A stretch of DNA of 45,780 bases from Bacteroidota bacterium (GCA_025362055.1 JANYIM010000014.1:1-45780), one strand, 5' to 3'. Counted from the first letter of the stretch, positions 26,081 through 33,895 are shown. Notes: generated by a model not told the origin, from the letters alone. Numbers and translations are program-made.

Positions 26081-27466
26081 ATGGATGCCAATGATTACAT
26101 ACTGTTTTTTGTCTACACTTTTGTATTCTACCTGATCTTTAAGAGCCGCCGGACCTTTTATACGGACCCCATTCTGCGACATTATCACAAGGTGGGGTTT
26201 TGGATAAAGATATTTTCAACCATTGCTTTTACCGTTTTTAATTATAAGATATCCCTCGGGGATTCTGTGGTATTATATTGGAGGGAAGGTTATAATATCT
26301 TCCAGCTGATACAACATGATATTCATAATATCAAATTACTTTTCATTCACGGAAAGGAATTTGACCAGGCCTTACTGGCAGATACCTGGAACCTGGGTTA
26401 TTTCAATGACGACAATAATTACATGGTGACCAAGATCGTTGCCGTATTTTCTTTTCTAACCTTTGGAAAATACATGGTGATCAACCTCTTTTTTTCCATG
26501 ATATCTTTCTCGGGTGTATGGAGGTTATACAAGTTTTTTTATGAACAATACCCGCATTTGTATAAGCAGCTGGCGATCGCCATTTTATATTTGCCCACTT
26601 TTGTTTTTTGGAGTTCAGGCATATTAAAGGATCCAATTTGTACGGGTGCAATCGGCTGGCTTACCTACGCATTGTATGAGATGTTCTATAAGAAAAAGGC
26701 GTTCTTAAAAAATATCATCATTATCGTCTTTGCCAGTTTTGCCCTCATCAATCTAAAAATGTATATTCTTGTATCTTATGTGCCATTCTTCCTTTTATTC
26801 CTTATCCTAAAAAATGTGAACCTTATCAGGAATTCATTAGTAAAATTCCTGATCGGGCCCGCACTCATCATTGGTAGTATATTCGCAGGCCAGCAAGTAA
26901 TGAAAAAATTTGAAAAAGACCTTGGGAGCTATGCGGCGGAGGGGCTTGCTAACCAGATCAAACACCAGCAGGACACTTACAAGCAACAGGCTGCTGAAGG
27001 TATCGGCGAATCCAATTTTTCACTGGGTGTAGATTTCGACGGATCAATGGGCAGTATGTTAAAGATGGCACCGGCAGCTATTGTGGCAACATTATACCGG
27101 CCCTTTATCTGGGAATCGACCAAGATATCAACGCTGCTTTCATCACTTGAAAGCCTTGCATTGATGATACTTACTTTGTCCATTTTATTTAAAGTTGGAC
27201 CGCGTAAATTTTTTCGAACGATCATCAAAGACCCAACCATCACGTATTGTTTCCTGTTTGCCCTGCTTTTTGCTTTATTTGTTGGGGCAACTACGCCTAA
27301 TTTTGGAACACTGTGCCGGTATAAAATTCCCTGCATGCCCTTTTATGTAATTGCATTGTTCCTCATCCGGGATAAATGTTTAAATCCCAAACAGGCACCT
27401 GCTACTAAAGCCAAAATTCCCGAAAAAAATGACCACAAATTTGAACCACAACTTGAACTCGCTTAA
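26081..27466 (+). CDS. polytopic membrane protein, candidate glycan polymerase (paralogue 2)
   Basis: Seen: 461 residues, ten to twelve hydrophobic segments, and a hydrophilic loop at about 270-325 rich in Lys, Gln and Glu. It shares with the protein at 12632-13969 the ordered blocks G-D-S (60-62), FWSSGILKD (176-184), RPFIWES (340-346) with LLSS-x-ES, and NFGT-x-x-RYK (407-415). Outside these blocks the two have diverged widely, so the duplication is old. No named family is recognised. As for paralogue 1, a Wzy-like polymerase is the best guess because the cluster has flippases and an initiating transferase but no other polymerase candidate. A soluble tail follows the last helix. Confidence 0.55.
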   Translation: MDANDYILFFVYTFVFYLIFKSRRTFYTDPILRHYHKVGFWIKIFSTIAFTVFNYKISLGDSVVLYWREGYNIFQLIQHDIHNIKLLFIHGKEFDQALLADTWNLGYFNDDNNYMVTKIVAVFSFLTFGKYMVINLFFSMISFSGVWRLYKFFYEQYPHLYKQLAIAILYLPTFVFWSSGILKDPICTGAIGWLTYALYEMFYKKKAFLKNIIIIVFASFALINLKMYILVSYVPFFLLFLILKNVNLIRNSLVKFLIGPALIIGSIFAGQQVMKKFEKDLGSYAAEGLANQIKHQQDTYKQQAAEGIGESNFSLGVDFDGSMGSMLKMAPAAIVATLYRPFIWESTKISTLLSSLESLALMILTLSILFKVGPRKFFRTIIKDPTITYCFLFALLFALFVGATTPNFGTLCRYKIPCMPFYVIALFLIRDKCLNPKQAPATKAKIPEKNDHKFEPQLELA

Positions 27467-27511
27467 AGCACTCCGGTTTTCATATACTACATTCGTTTCG
27501 GCTAAGGTCAA

Positions 27512-27519
27512 TATATTTG
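27512..27519 (+). promoter_or_regulatory. -7 box (TATATTTG) before the PglA-like gene
   Basis: TATATTTG matches TAnnTTTG, 24 bases before the ATG at 27544. It overlaps the alternative TTG start at 27517 and so argues for the later start. It could drive the bacillosamine-like module separately. Confidence 0.4.
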
Positions 27520-27543
27520 CTTTCTGTAAAAGAATACTATCAA

Positions 27544-28695
27544 ATGCCTAAACTTATACGCATAACAACGGTACCAATGGCATTGAGGTATTTATTACCC
27601 GGGCAAATGCGGTTCATGGCAGCAAACGGTTATGATGTATTGATGATAAGCGCTGATGGAAAAGAATTGAACGATGTAATAAAAAATGAAGGCTGCCGCC
27701 ATATCATTGTACCGATGACAAGAAGGATCACTCCTTTTCGTGACCTGCAATGTTTATTTCAACTTATCAGGATTTTCAGGAAAGAAAAACCGGATATTGT
27801 TCATACACATACGCCTAAAGCAGGTTTGTTGGGAATGCTCGCTGCAAAATACTGCGGCGTGAAACTCAGGATCCATACCGTTGCAGGTTTGCCCATGATG
27901 GTGGAAAAAGGTTTCAAATACCGGCTCTTGAAACTTATTGAGAAAAAAACCTATGCAGCAGCCAATCATATTTGGCCCAATAGCAATTCTTTGTTGCAAT
28001 TTATTACAAAGCAACAGCTCACAAACCCTCAAAAACTGCAGGTCATCGGCAAAGGTTCTACGAACGGTATTGATGTAAATTTTTTTAACAGGGCCACGCT
28101 CGATGAACAACTAGCCATCCGGGCAAAAACTTCCATTAATTATTCAACTCAAAATAAGTACCTCCTTTTTGTTGGCCGCCTTGTGGCTGATAAAGGCATT
28201 GTGGAACTGCTGCAGATTTTTTTAAGATTGCAAAAGCAGCATCATTCATTGAAACTTATTCTTGTAGGCGAATATGAAACAAAATTGGATCCCTTACCGG
28301 CCGCTACAATAAAAGAAATTGAAACAAACCCGGCTGTCATTCATATCAATTGGACCAACGACGTTAAATATTATATGTCCTTAGCCGATCATTTTGTTTT
28401 TCCCTCGCATCGCGAAGGATTTCCCAATGTATTGTTACAGGCCGGTGCAATGGAACTACCCATCATCTGCAGTCGCATTGCGGGCAATGTTGATATCGTT
28501 ACCCATGAGGAAACAGGGTTGATCTTTGACACCGGTAATGAGCAACAAATACAGGAACTGGTTGAACAAGCGTTGAACGATCCCGAACCTGTTAACGCCA
28601 TGGCAAAAAAATTAAAACAGGCCATTTACGAAGATTACCGCCGGGAAAATATCTGGCAAAATATTCTTGAAGCATACAAATCATTGGTAAATTAG
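27544..28695 (+). CDS. family 4 glycosyltransferase, PglA/CapM-like
   Basis: Seen: 383 residues from the ATG at 27544; a longer reading from TTG at 27517 overlaps a promoter-like box. Motifs: IRITTVPMALRYLLPGQM, VHTHTPKAGLLGMLAAKYCGVKLRIHTVAGLP, NGIDVNFF, FVGRLVADKGIVELL and FPSHREGFPNVLLQAGAMELP. Known: this pattern is typical of PglA/CapM-type enzymes that add the second sugar to a polyprenyl-linked amino sugar such as diacetylbacillosamine. The following genes (PglD-like, aminotransferase, PglC-like) support that placement. It is the first gene of what looks like an initiation module. Confidence 0.88.
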   Translation: MPKLIRITTVPMALRYLLPGQMRFMAANGYDVLMISADGKELNDVIKNEGCRHIIVPMTRRITPFRDLQCLFQLIRIFRKEKPDIVHTHTPKAGLLGMLAAKYCGVKLRIHTVAGLPMMVEKGFKYRLLKLIEKKTYAAANHIWPNSNSLLQFITKQQLTNPQKLQVIGKGSTNGIDVNFFNRATLDEQLAIRAKTSINYSTQNKYLLFVGRLVADKGIVELLQIFLRLQKQHHSLKLILVGEYETKLDPLPAATIKEIETNPAVIHINWTNDVKYYMSLADHFVFPSHREGFPNVLLQAGAMELPIICSRIAGNVDIVTHEETGLIFDTGNEQQIQELVEQALNDPEPVNAMAKKLKQAIYEDYRRENIWQNILEAYKSLVN

Positions 28696-28712
28696 ATAAT
28701 TAATAAAAGAAG

Positions 28713-29318
28713 ATGATCTTAATTGGGTATTCCGGGCATGCTTTTGTTGTTTGCGGCATCTTAAAGGCCGCAGGACAAACCATTACCGGTTATTGCGATA
28801 AACAGGAAAAAGAATACAATCCTTTTGGGCTAGCATACCTGGGTGACGAGCTTTCGGATGGGGCGCTGGCATCCATGCAACAGAACGGCTGCTTCATCGC
28901 CGTTGGTGATAATGCGGTCCGCAATAAGATCAGTGATCAACTTTCGTTAAAGGGTATACGCATTTTTAATGCCATTCATCCGGCTGCATTTATCGATCCT
29001 ACGGCAGCAATAGCAGCTGGTGGTGTAATGATAGCCGCAAATGTTACCATCAACCCGCTTGCGAAGATCGGCACTGGCGTTATATGCAATACAGCCTGTA
29101 TCATTGAGCACGAATGCGTGGTGGATGATTTTGCCCATATTGGCCCTGGTACTGTGTTGTGTGGGAATGTAAAAATAGGCAGGCAGTCTTTTGTGGGCGC
29201 CAATGCCGTGGTAAGGCAGGGGGTTACAGTTGGGAAAAATGTAATGATCGGCGCAGGCGCGGTAGTGGTGAAAAATATACCGGATAACGTTACAGTAGTG
29301 GGCGTTCCGGCTAAATAA
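28713..29318 (+). CDS. PglD/NeuD-family sugar acyltransferase
   Basis: Predicted to N- or O-acylate a nucleotide-linked amino sugar using acyl-CoA. Seen: 201 residues; an N-terminal Rossmann-like half (MILIGYSGHAFVVCGIL, later FIAVGDNAVR) and a C-terminal left-handed beta-helix of hexapeptide repeats ending GAGAVVVKNIPDNVTVVGVPAK. In Campylobacter PglD the catalytic pair is His125-Glu126 with His134; here IEHEC gives His133-Glu134 and FAHIG gives His142 at the same spacing of nine. Coupling to an aminotransferase downstream fits the bacillosamine-type pathway. I prefer an amino-sugar N-acetyltransferase. Confidence 0.88.
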   Translation: MILIGYSGHAFVVCGILKAAGQTITGYCDKQEKEYNPFGLAYLGDELSDGALASMQQNGCFIAVGDNAVRNKISDQLSLKGIRIFNAIHPAAFIDPTAAIAAGGVMIAANVTINPLAKIGTGVICNTACIIEHECVVDDFAHIGPGTVLCGNVKIGRQSFVGANAVVRQGVTVGKNVMIGAGAVVVKNIPDNVTVVGVPAK

Positions 29319-29343
29319 CGATCTTTGATCAAAGGTGTTCGTG

Positions 29344-29351
29344 TACCTTTG
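29344..29351 (+). promoter_or_regulatory. -7 box (TACCTTTG) before the SDR gene
   Basis: TACCTTTG matches TAnnTTTG, 22 bases before the ATG at 29374. A TTTG lies 16 bases upstream of it, within the palindrome TTTGATCAAA (29324-29333). The spacing is shorter than the usual 19. Confidence 0.4.
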
Positions 29352-29373
29352 CAACGTTTTAAAATAAATCATT

Positions 29374-30345
29374 ATGAAGGTCTTAGTTACAGGTGGCGCA
29401 GGATATATCGGCTCAGTTTTAGTACGTCAGTTACTTGATAAAGGCCATAACGTCCGTGCATTTGATTCATTAAAATTTGGCGGCGAAGCATTGTATGATG
29501 TAATGCTGAATCCCTGCTTTGAATTCATGAAAGGCGATATTCGCATAGCGGCAGACGTAGATAAAGCTTTGCAGGGAATTGATGCGATCGCACATCTTGC
29601 AGCGATCGTGGGAGACCCTGCCTGTAAAAAATTCAGTGAGGAAGCCAATGAAACCAATTGGGATGGAAGTGTTGCACTGTTCAACGCTGCAGAAAAAGCA
29701 GGGATCAAAAGGTTTGTTTTTGCCAGCACCTGCAGCAACTATGGCAAGATGCCCGACCCTGAATCCTTTGTGGTGGAAACATCCGACTTAAATCCTATTT
29801 CACTGTATGCAGAATTAAAAGTAAAATTTGAAAAATACCTGTTGCAGGAAAATAAAGACAGCAGGATATGCAGTACTGCATTAAGGTTTAGCACGGTATA
29901 TGGTTTTTCACCGCGTATCCGTTTTGACCTTACCGTAAATGAATTTACCCGCAATGCCGCCGTACATGGAGAACAGGAGATATGGGGTAAACAGTTCTGG
30001 CGCCCTTATTGCCATGTAGATGACCTTGCAAGATCGGTGGTATTAATATTGGAAAGCCCCGAAGAAAAAGTTCGTGCCAATGTTTTCAATGTGGGTAATA
30101 CCGAAGAGAATTATAATAAAGGGATGATCATTGAAGAAGTATGTAAAATAGTACCCAACGTAAAAGTGATCTATGTTGAAAGCAGTGAAGACCCCCGTGA
30201 TTACAGGGTGAATTTTGATAAAATAAAAAATGAACTTGGATTTACAATTACCAAAACGGTCCCGGATGGTGTAAAAGAAGTATATGCCTTACTGAAAACG
30301 GGAATTGTAACCGACCCTTTTGCGCAGCGATTCAAAAATATATGA
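29374..30345 (+). CDS. NAD-dependent epimerase/dehydratase (extended SDR)
   Basis: Acts on a nucleotide sugar. Seen: 323 residues; GGAGYIG at 7-13 is the NAD(P) motif, HLAAIVGDP near 73-81, FASTCSNYG at 115-123 with the catalytic Ser/Thr, and YAELK at 144-148 is the Y-x3-K pair. RPYCHVDDLARSVVLILE and NVGNTEENY are late SDR blocks. It sits between the PglD-like and the aminotransferase genes, so it may make the 4-keto or 2-epimer substrate. It does not look like the large membrane dehydratase PglF or like PseB/LegB, and the exact reaction is not clear. A strong terminator follows 26 bp after its stop. Confidence 0.82.
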   Translation: MKVLVTGGAGYIGSVLVRQLLDKGHNVRAFDSLKFGGEALYDVMLNPCFEFMKGDIRIAADVDKALQGIDAIAHLAAIVGDPACKKFSEEANETNWDGSVALFNAAEKAGIKRFVFASTCSNYGKMPDPESFVVETSDLNPISLYAELKVKFEKYLLQENKDSRICSTALRFSTVYGFSPRIRFDLTVNEFTRNAAVHGEQEIWGKQFWRPYCHVDDLARSVVLILESPEEKVRANVFNVGNTEENYNKGMIIEEVCKIVPNVKVIYVESSEDPRDYRVNFDKIKNELGFTITKTVPDGVKEVYALLKTGIVTDPFAQRFKNI

Positions 30346-30371
30346 TCCTGCTTAAATAATGATCTTTATGC

Positions 30372-30400
30372 GGGCGTTGCAACAACGCTCCTTTTTTTTT
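30372..30400 (+). terminator. intrinsic terminator after the SDR gene
   Basis: An 8-bp stem (30372-30379 with 30383-30390, containing GCGTTG/CAACGC and one G-T pair) closes on a 3-base CAA loop and is followed by C and nine T (30392-30400). This is the best-formed terminator in the window. It argues that the aminotransferase starts at the ATG at 30431 and not at 30359, which lies upstream of the hairpin. Confidence 0.7.
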
Positions 30401-30430
30401 AATAGGTTTGCAAAGCAAATTATCTTGACC

Positions 30431-31561
30431 ATGCTTTTACTCAGCGGGCCCAATATGGGTGGCAATGAATGGAAATACGTGAAAGACTGCCTGGATACAG
30501 GCTGGGTAAGCAGTGTTGGCGCTTATGTTGACCAGTTTGAAAAGATGAGTGCCGAATTTGCAGGCACAAAATACGCCGTGGCCACCAGCAGCGGAACAAC
30601 CGCTTTACACATTTGCCTGGTGATGATGGGCGTAAATGAAAAGGATTATGTAATTACACCAAACATTACATTTATTGCAACCTGTAATTCCATTAAATAT
30701 ACCGGCGCAGATCCCATTTTAATTGATGCAGATCCCGGGACCTGGCAAATGGACCTGGGCCTGTTGGAAAATTTTTTAATGGAAGAAACAGAATTGCGTG
30801 ACAATAACTGTTACTACAAAAAAGACGGCAGAAGAATTCCGGTGGTAATGCCCGTACATGTATTGGGTAATATGTGCGACATGGACAGGTTGATGGCGCT
30901 GGCGAAACAGTATCATCTAACAGTTATTGAAGACAGTACAGAAGCGCTGGGAAGTTATTACAAAGGAAAACATGCCGGAAGCTTTGGTTTGATGGGCACT
31001 TTCAGTTACAACGGGAATAAGATCATTACAACAGGTGGTGGTGGCATGATCGTTACGGATGATGAAGCATTGGCGAAAAAGGCCAAGCATTTAACTACGC
31101 AGGCTAAAAGCGACCCATTTGAATATATACACGATGAGATAGGCTATAACTATCGCCTGGTGAACGTTGCAGCTGCAATGGGTGTGGCGCAGATGGAACA
31201 ATTACCAGCCTTTTTGAAACGCAAACAGGAGATCATTGCATTTTATAAAAAAGAATTGGAAGGAGTTGCTGATATCGGTTTCCAGGAAGTGAATGCTGAT
31301 GTACAACCCAATTGGTGGTTACCTACCATTATGACCGGCAAACAAAAAACAGTACTTACAATTCTGAATGATCATAAAATGCAGAGCCGCCCGTTTTGGA
31401 TGCCAATGAATCAATTGCGGATGTTCAAAGACAATATTTTTTATAATAAAGACAACCGCTCTGACTATGTGTACCATCGTTGCCTGAGTATTCCTTGCTC
31501 AACAAATATTACAGATGAGGAATTGAAAGCGGTTGCTTATAAAATAAAAGAAGCATTTTAA
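30431..31561 (+). CDS. DegT/DnrJ/EryC1/StrS aminotransferase, LegC/PglE-like
   Basis: PLP-dependent transfer of an amino group to a 4-keto nucleotide sugar. Seen: 376 residues from the ATG at 30431. LSGPNMGGNEWKYVKDCLDT, then GWVSSVGAYVDQFE, closely follow the LegC-type N-terminus. SSGTTALH at 53-60 binds PLP phosphate, EDSTEALGSYYKGK contains Asp168, and FSYNGNKIITTGGGG places the PLP Lys at 197. Known: LegC/PglE makes UDP-4-amino-4,6-dideoxy-GlcNAc. The nearby PglD-like acyltransferase supports a bacillosamine-type product. A longer start at 30359 would run through the terminator hairpin and is rejected. Confidence 0.9.
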   Translation: MLLLSGPNMGGNEWKYVKDCLDTGWVSSVGAYVDQFEKMSAEFAGTKYAVATSSGTTALHICLVMMGVNEKDYVITPNITFIATCNSIKYTGADPILIDADPGTWQMDLGLLENFLMEETELRDNNCYYKKDGRRIPVVMPVHVLGNMCDMDRLMALAKQYHLTVIEDSTEALGSYYKGKHAGSFGLMGTFSYNGNKIITTGGGGMIVTDDEALAKKAKHLTTQAKSDPFEYIHDEIGYNYRLVNVAAAMGVAQMEQLPAFLKRKQEIIAFYKKELEGVADIGFQEVNADVQPNWWLPTIMTGKQKTVLTILNDHKMQSRPFWMPMNQLRMFKDNIFYNKDNRSDYVYHRCLSIPCSTNITDEELKAVAYKIKEAF

Positions 31562-31629
31562 AAGATACCGGGCACTGTATAAGATATGGTGCCTTTACAG
31601 GTGCAACATACCTGGCCCGAAAAAGAAAC

Positions 31630-32286
31630 ATGTACAAAATAATAAAACGCATTAGCGACATCATCATAGTGGTCATTGCATTGGTTGTGCTTTCGCCATT
31701 GCTGATACTTGCTACGTTGATCCTTTTGTGTACGGGTGAGCATGTGGTATTATTTTCTCAAAAAAGGGTGGGCTACAGGAATAAACTTTTTAAGATCTGG
31801 AAATTTGCCACGATGTTAAAGAATAGTCCCAACATAGGTACCGGGGAGATCACTTTAAGAAATGACCCGCGTGTTACAAAGGTTGGACGGATATTAAGAA
31901 TGACCAAGGTGAATGAATTACCACAGATCATCAATGTATTGACGGGGGATATGAGTATTGTAGGGCCCCGGCCATTGATGAACGTGAGTTTCAGGCAATA
32001 CCCGGATGATATCCAGAAAATAATTTACAACTGTAAACCCGGCATGACAGGCATTGGTTCACTCATATTCAGGGATGAGGAAAAAATCGTTTCGGAAGCA
32101 CCCGACCCCCAGGCAATGTACACAACCATCTACGCATTCAAAGGGTCGCTGGAATTATGGTATCAAAAACACGCTTCCTTCTACACCGATTTTATGATCA
32201 TTTTCCTTACCGCCTTTACCATTCTCTTTCATAAGAATACACTTACCTACAAGGTATTTAAGGATCTGCCCCGCCGCCCTTTTTAA
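31630..32286 (+). CDS. polyprenyl-phosphate phosphoglycosyl transferase, PglC-like
   Basis: Starts lipid-linked glycan synthesis by moving a phospho-sugar to undecaprenyl phosphate. Seen: 218 residues, the small monotopic form: an N-terminal re-entrant hydrophobic segment (IIIVVIALVVLSPLLILATLI, without the large WbaP membrane domain), FSQKRVGYRNKLFKIWKFATM, then LRMTKVNELPQIINVLTGDMSIVGPRPL. The catalytic Asp-Glu dyad of PglC (Asp93-Glu94) is here Asn95-Glu96. The C-terminus (KPGMTGIGSLIFRDEE) differs from the classical G-x-x-G-W-A-Q-V ending and marks a separate subfamily. It closes the polysaccharide locus. Confidence 0.9.
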   Translation: MYKIIKRISDIIIVVIALVVLSPLLILATLILLCTGEHVVLFSQKRVGYRNKLFKIWKFATMLKNSPNIGTGEITLRNDPRVTKVGRILRMTKVNELPQIINVLTGDMSIVGPRPLMNVSFRQYPDDIQKIIYNCKPGMTGIGSLIFRDEEKIVSEAPDPQAMYTTIYAFKGSLELWYQKHASFYTDFMIIFLTAFTILFHKNTLTYKVFKDLPRRPF

Positions 32287-32296
32287 AGATTACCGT

Positions 32297-32304
32297 TATA
32301 TTTG
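32297..32304 (+). promoter_or_regulatory. -7 box (TATATTTG) before the merR-like gene
   Basis: TATATTTG matches TAnnTTTG, 72 bases before the ATG at 32376. A 16-bp palindrome (TTTGTTT-TT-AAACAAA, 32319-32334) lies between it and the gene and could be an operator. No clear -33. Confidence 0.4.
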
Positions 32305-32375
32305 TTAATTCTTTTGCCTTTGTTTTTAAACAAACCGGGCTTGCAATTGTACTACCTGTAGTAAAACCTGTAATA

Positions 32376-33254
32376 ATGCATTCGTTCACCATCAAGGACC
32401 TGGAGAATCTATCGGGCATAAAAGCCCACACCATCCGGATATGGGAACAACGCTACTCTTTTTTAAAACCCAATCGTACGGGTACCAATATACGCTTCTA
32501 CAGCAACGACGAATTAAAGAAACTCCTCAACGTTGCACTCCTCAATAAATACGGCTACAAGATCTCGCATATTGATAAAATGAATGAGAAGGAGATCAAG
32601 GAAAAGATCCTTTCTCTTAACCAGTCACAGGCACAACAGGAGCGGATAGTGAATGAACTTATCCAGAATATGGTAGATCTTGATATTGAAAAATTTGAAG
32701 ACATACTGGACAACTATATCCTGTTACGCGGTATCGAAAAAGCCATACCGCAGATCATATTCCCTTACCTCGAGAAGATAGGCATACTGTGGCTAACCAA
32801 TCATGTAAACCCTGCACAGGAGCACCTTGTAACCAATATCATCCGGCAGAAACTGATCGTTGGAATAGATAATATCAGTAGTTCCGTGAGCGTTGATAAA
32901 ATGGTATTACTGTTTCTTCCCGAAGGGGAATATCATGAGCTGGGATTATTGTTCATGCACTACCTGCTTAAATGCAGGGGAGTTGCTACCATTTATCTTG
33001 GCTGTAGTATTCCGCTCGATGACGTGGAATACATTGTTAAATTAAAGCAACCGGATTACCTGTATGCACACCTGACATCGGTAGGACATAAATTCAATTT
33101 TGATAAATTCATTGCACTGCTCAACAAAAAATTTCCAACGCTTCCAATTGTTATCTCGGGACAATTGACCCATCATTACGAAAAGCGCATTCATCCCCCC
33201 ATTTATTTAAAAAGATCGTTCGCTGAGATACTCGAATTTGTAGCCGCACTGTAG
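32376..33254 (+). CDS. MerR-type regulator with B12-binding domain (CarH/LitR-like)
   Basis: Known family: adenosylcobalamin-bound CarH represses carotenoid genes in the dark and releases DNA in light. Seen: 292 residues; the MerR winged helix at 1-70 (FTIKDLENLSGIKAHTIRIWEQRY), a four-helix cap with Trp139 and Glu149-His150 forming the diagnostic W-x9-E-H motif, and a cobalamin Rossmann domain with EYHELG at 185-190 (E-x-H-x-x-G, so His187 is the expected lower cobalt ligand). The residue after Trp is Leu, whereas Thermus CarH has the His132 that ligates cobalt after photolysis. It lies next to an ECF sigma gene and the crt operon, so control of pigment synthesis is a well-supported inference. 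Confidence 0.88.
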   Translation: MHSFTIKDLENLSGIKAHTIRIWEQRYSFLKPNRTGTNIRFYSNDELKKLLNVALLNKYGYKISHIDKMNEKEIKEKILSLNQSQAQQERIVNELIQNMVDLDIEKFEDILDNYILLRGIEKAIPQIIFPYLEKIGILWLTNHVNPAQEHLVTNIIRQKLIVGIDNISSSVSVDKMVLLFLPEGEYHELGLLFMHYLLKCRGVATIYLGCSIPLDDVEYIVKLKQPDYLYAHLTSVGHKFNFDKFIALLNKKFPTLPIVISGQLTHHYEKRIHPPIYLKRSFAEILEFVAAL

Positions 33255-33305
33255 GGTTTCCTTTAAACCATCCGTAGCTTTCAATAATTCATTGATTTAC
33301 AATCT

Positions 33306-33333
33306 GTTTAACTATTTAACAAAAAAATTAAAC
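33306..33333. promoter_or_regulatory. 28-bp palindrome GTTTAA-N16-TTAAAC (copy 1)
   Basis: GTTTAA at 33306-33311 faces TTAAAC at 33328-33333. A further TTTAAC half-site repeat lies inside at 33315-33320. It is placed between the B12-type regulator gene and the sigma-factor gene. Likely an operator of the CarH-like regulator or of another dimeric repressor. Confidence 0.55.
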
Positions 33334-33360
33334 GGAATAAGGCGTTTCTTCAATCCAATT

Positions 33361-33388
33361 GTTTAATTTTATCGTATAATTATTAAAC
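33361..33388. promoter_or_regulatory. 28-bp palindrome GTTTAA-N16-TTAAAC (copy 2)
   Basis: GTTTAA at 33361-33366 faces TTAAAC at 33383-33388, the same spacing as copy 1, exactly 55 bases downstream. It ends 6 bases before the sigma-factor ATG. The half sites are slightly longer here (TGTTTAAT / ATTAAACA). A protein bound here would block translation initiation or transcription of the sigma gene. Confidence 0.55.
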
Positions 33389-33394
33389 ATATCT

Positions 33395-33895
33395 ATGTCC
33401 ACGATAGAATTCAGCCAGGCATTGATGAGTAATGCCGATCACCTTAAACCATACGCTATCACCCTTACCAGGGATACTGAAACGGCAAAAGACCTTTTGC
33501 AGGAAACCATGTACCGGGCATTGGCGAATGCCGAAAAATATAATGCAGGTACAAATATCAAAGCATGGTTGTACACCATCATGCGCAATATTTTTATCAA
33601 TGATTACCGGCGCAAGGCAAAACAAAACGTAATTTTTGATGGTAGTCCCAATGATCATTTGTTGAACCATAATGTAGTAAGCATTGTAAACGGTGCAGAA
33701 TCAAATCTCGTATTCAAAGACATACAGGCAGCGGTTCACCAATTGCCCGAAATTTTTAGAAACCCCTTTATCTTATATTTTGAAGGATATAAATATCACG
33801 AGATCGCCAAAATACTGACAGAGCCACTAGGTACCATCAAGAGCCGCATACACTTTGCCAGGAAATTATTAAAACTACAACTAACGAGGATTTAA
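33395..33895 (+). CDS. ECF-type RNA polymerase sigma factor
   Basis: Directs RNA polymerase to a specific promoter set. Seen: 166 residues; region 2 with ITLTRDTETAKDLLQETMYRAL and IKAWLYTIMRNIFINDYRR (DNA-melting and -10 recognition), then region 4 from about 108 with LPEIFRNPFILYFEGYKYHEIAKILTEPLGTIKSRIHFARKLL (helix-turn-helix for -35). No anti-sigma gene is adjacent. Between the CarH-like regulator and crtI, it most likely activates the crt operon, with its own expression gated by the palindromes upstream. That pairing is inferred from position and from the known CarH/CarQ-type logic in other bacteria. Confidence 0.93.
   Translation: MSTIEFSQALMSNADHLKPYAITLTRDTETAKDLLQETMYRALANAEKYNAGTNIKAWLYTIMRNIFINDYRRKAKQNVIFDGSPNDHLLNHNVVSIVNGAESNLVFKDIQAAVHQLPEIFRNPFILYFEGYKYHEIAKILTEPLGTIKSRIHFARKLLKLQLTRI

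Noticed and set aside
29324-29333. Palindrome TTTGATCAAA as an operator
   Set aside because: Short, single and AT-rich; it may just contain the -33 TTTG of the following promoter.
30359-30430. Longer start for the aminotransferase
   Set aside because: It would translate through a strong terminator hairpin and T9 run; the family N-terminus (LSGPNMGGNEWKYV) starts at 30431.
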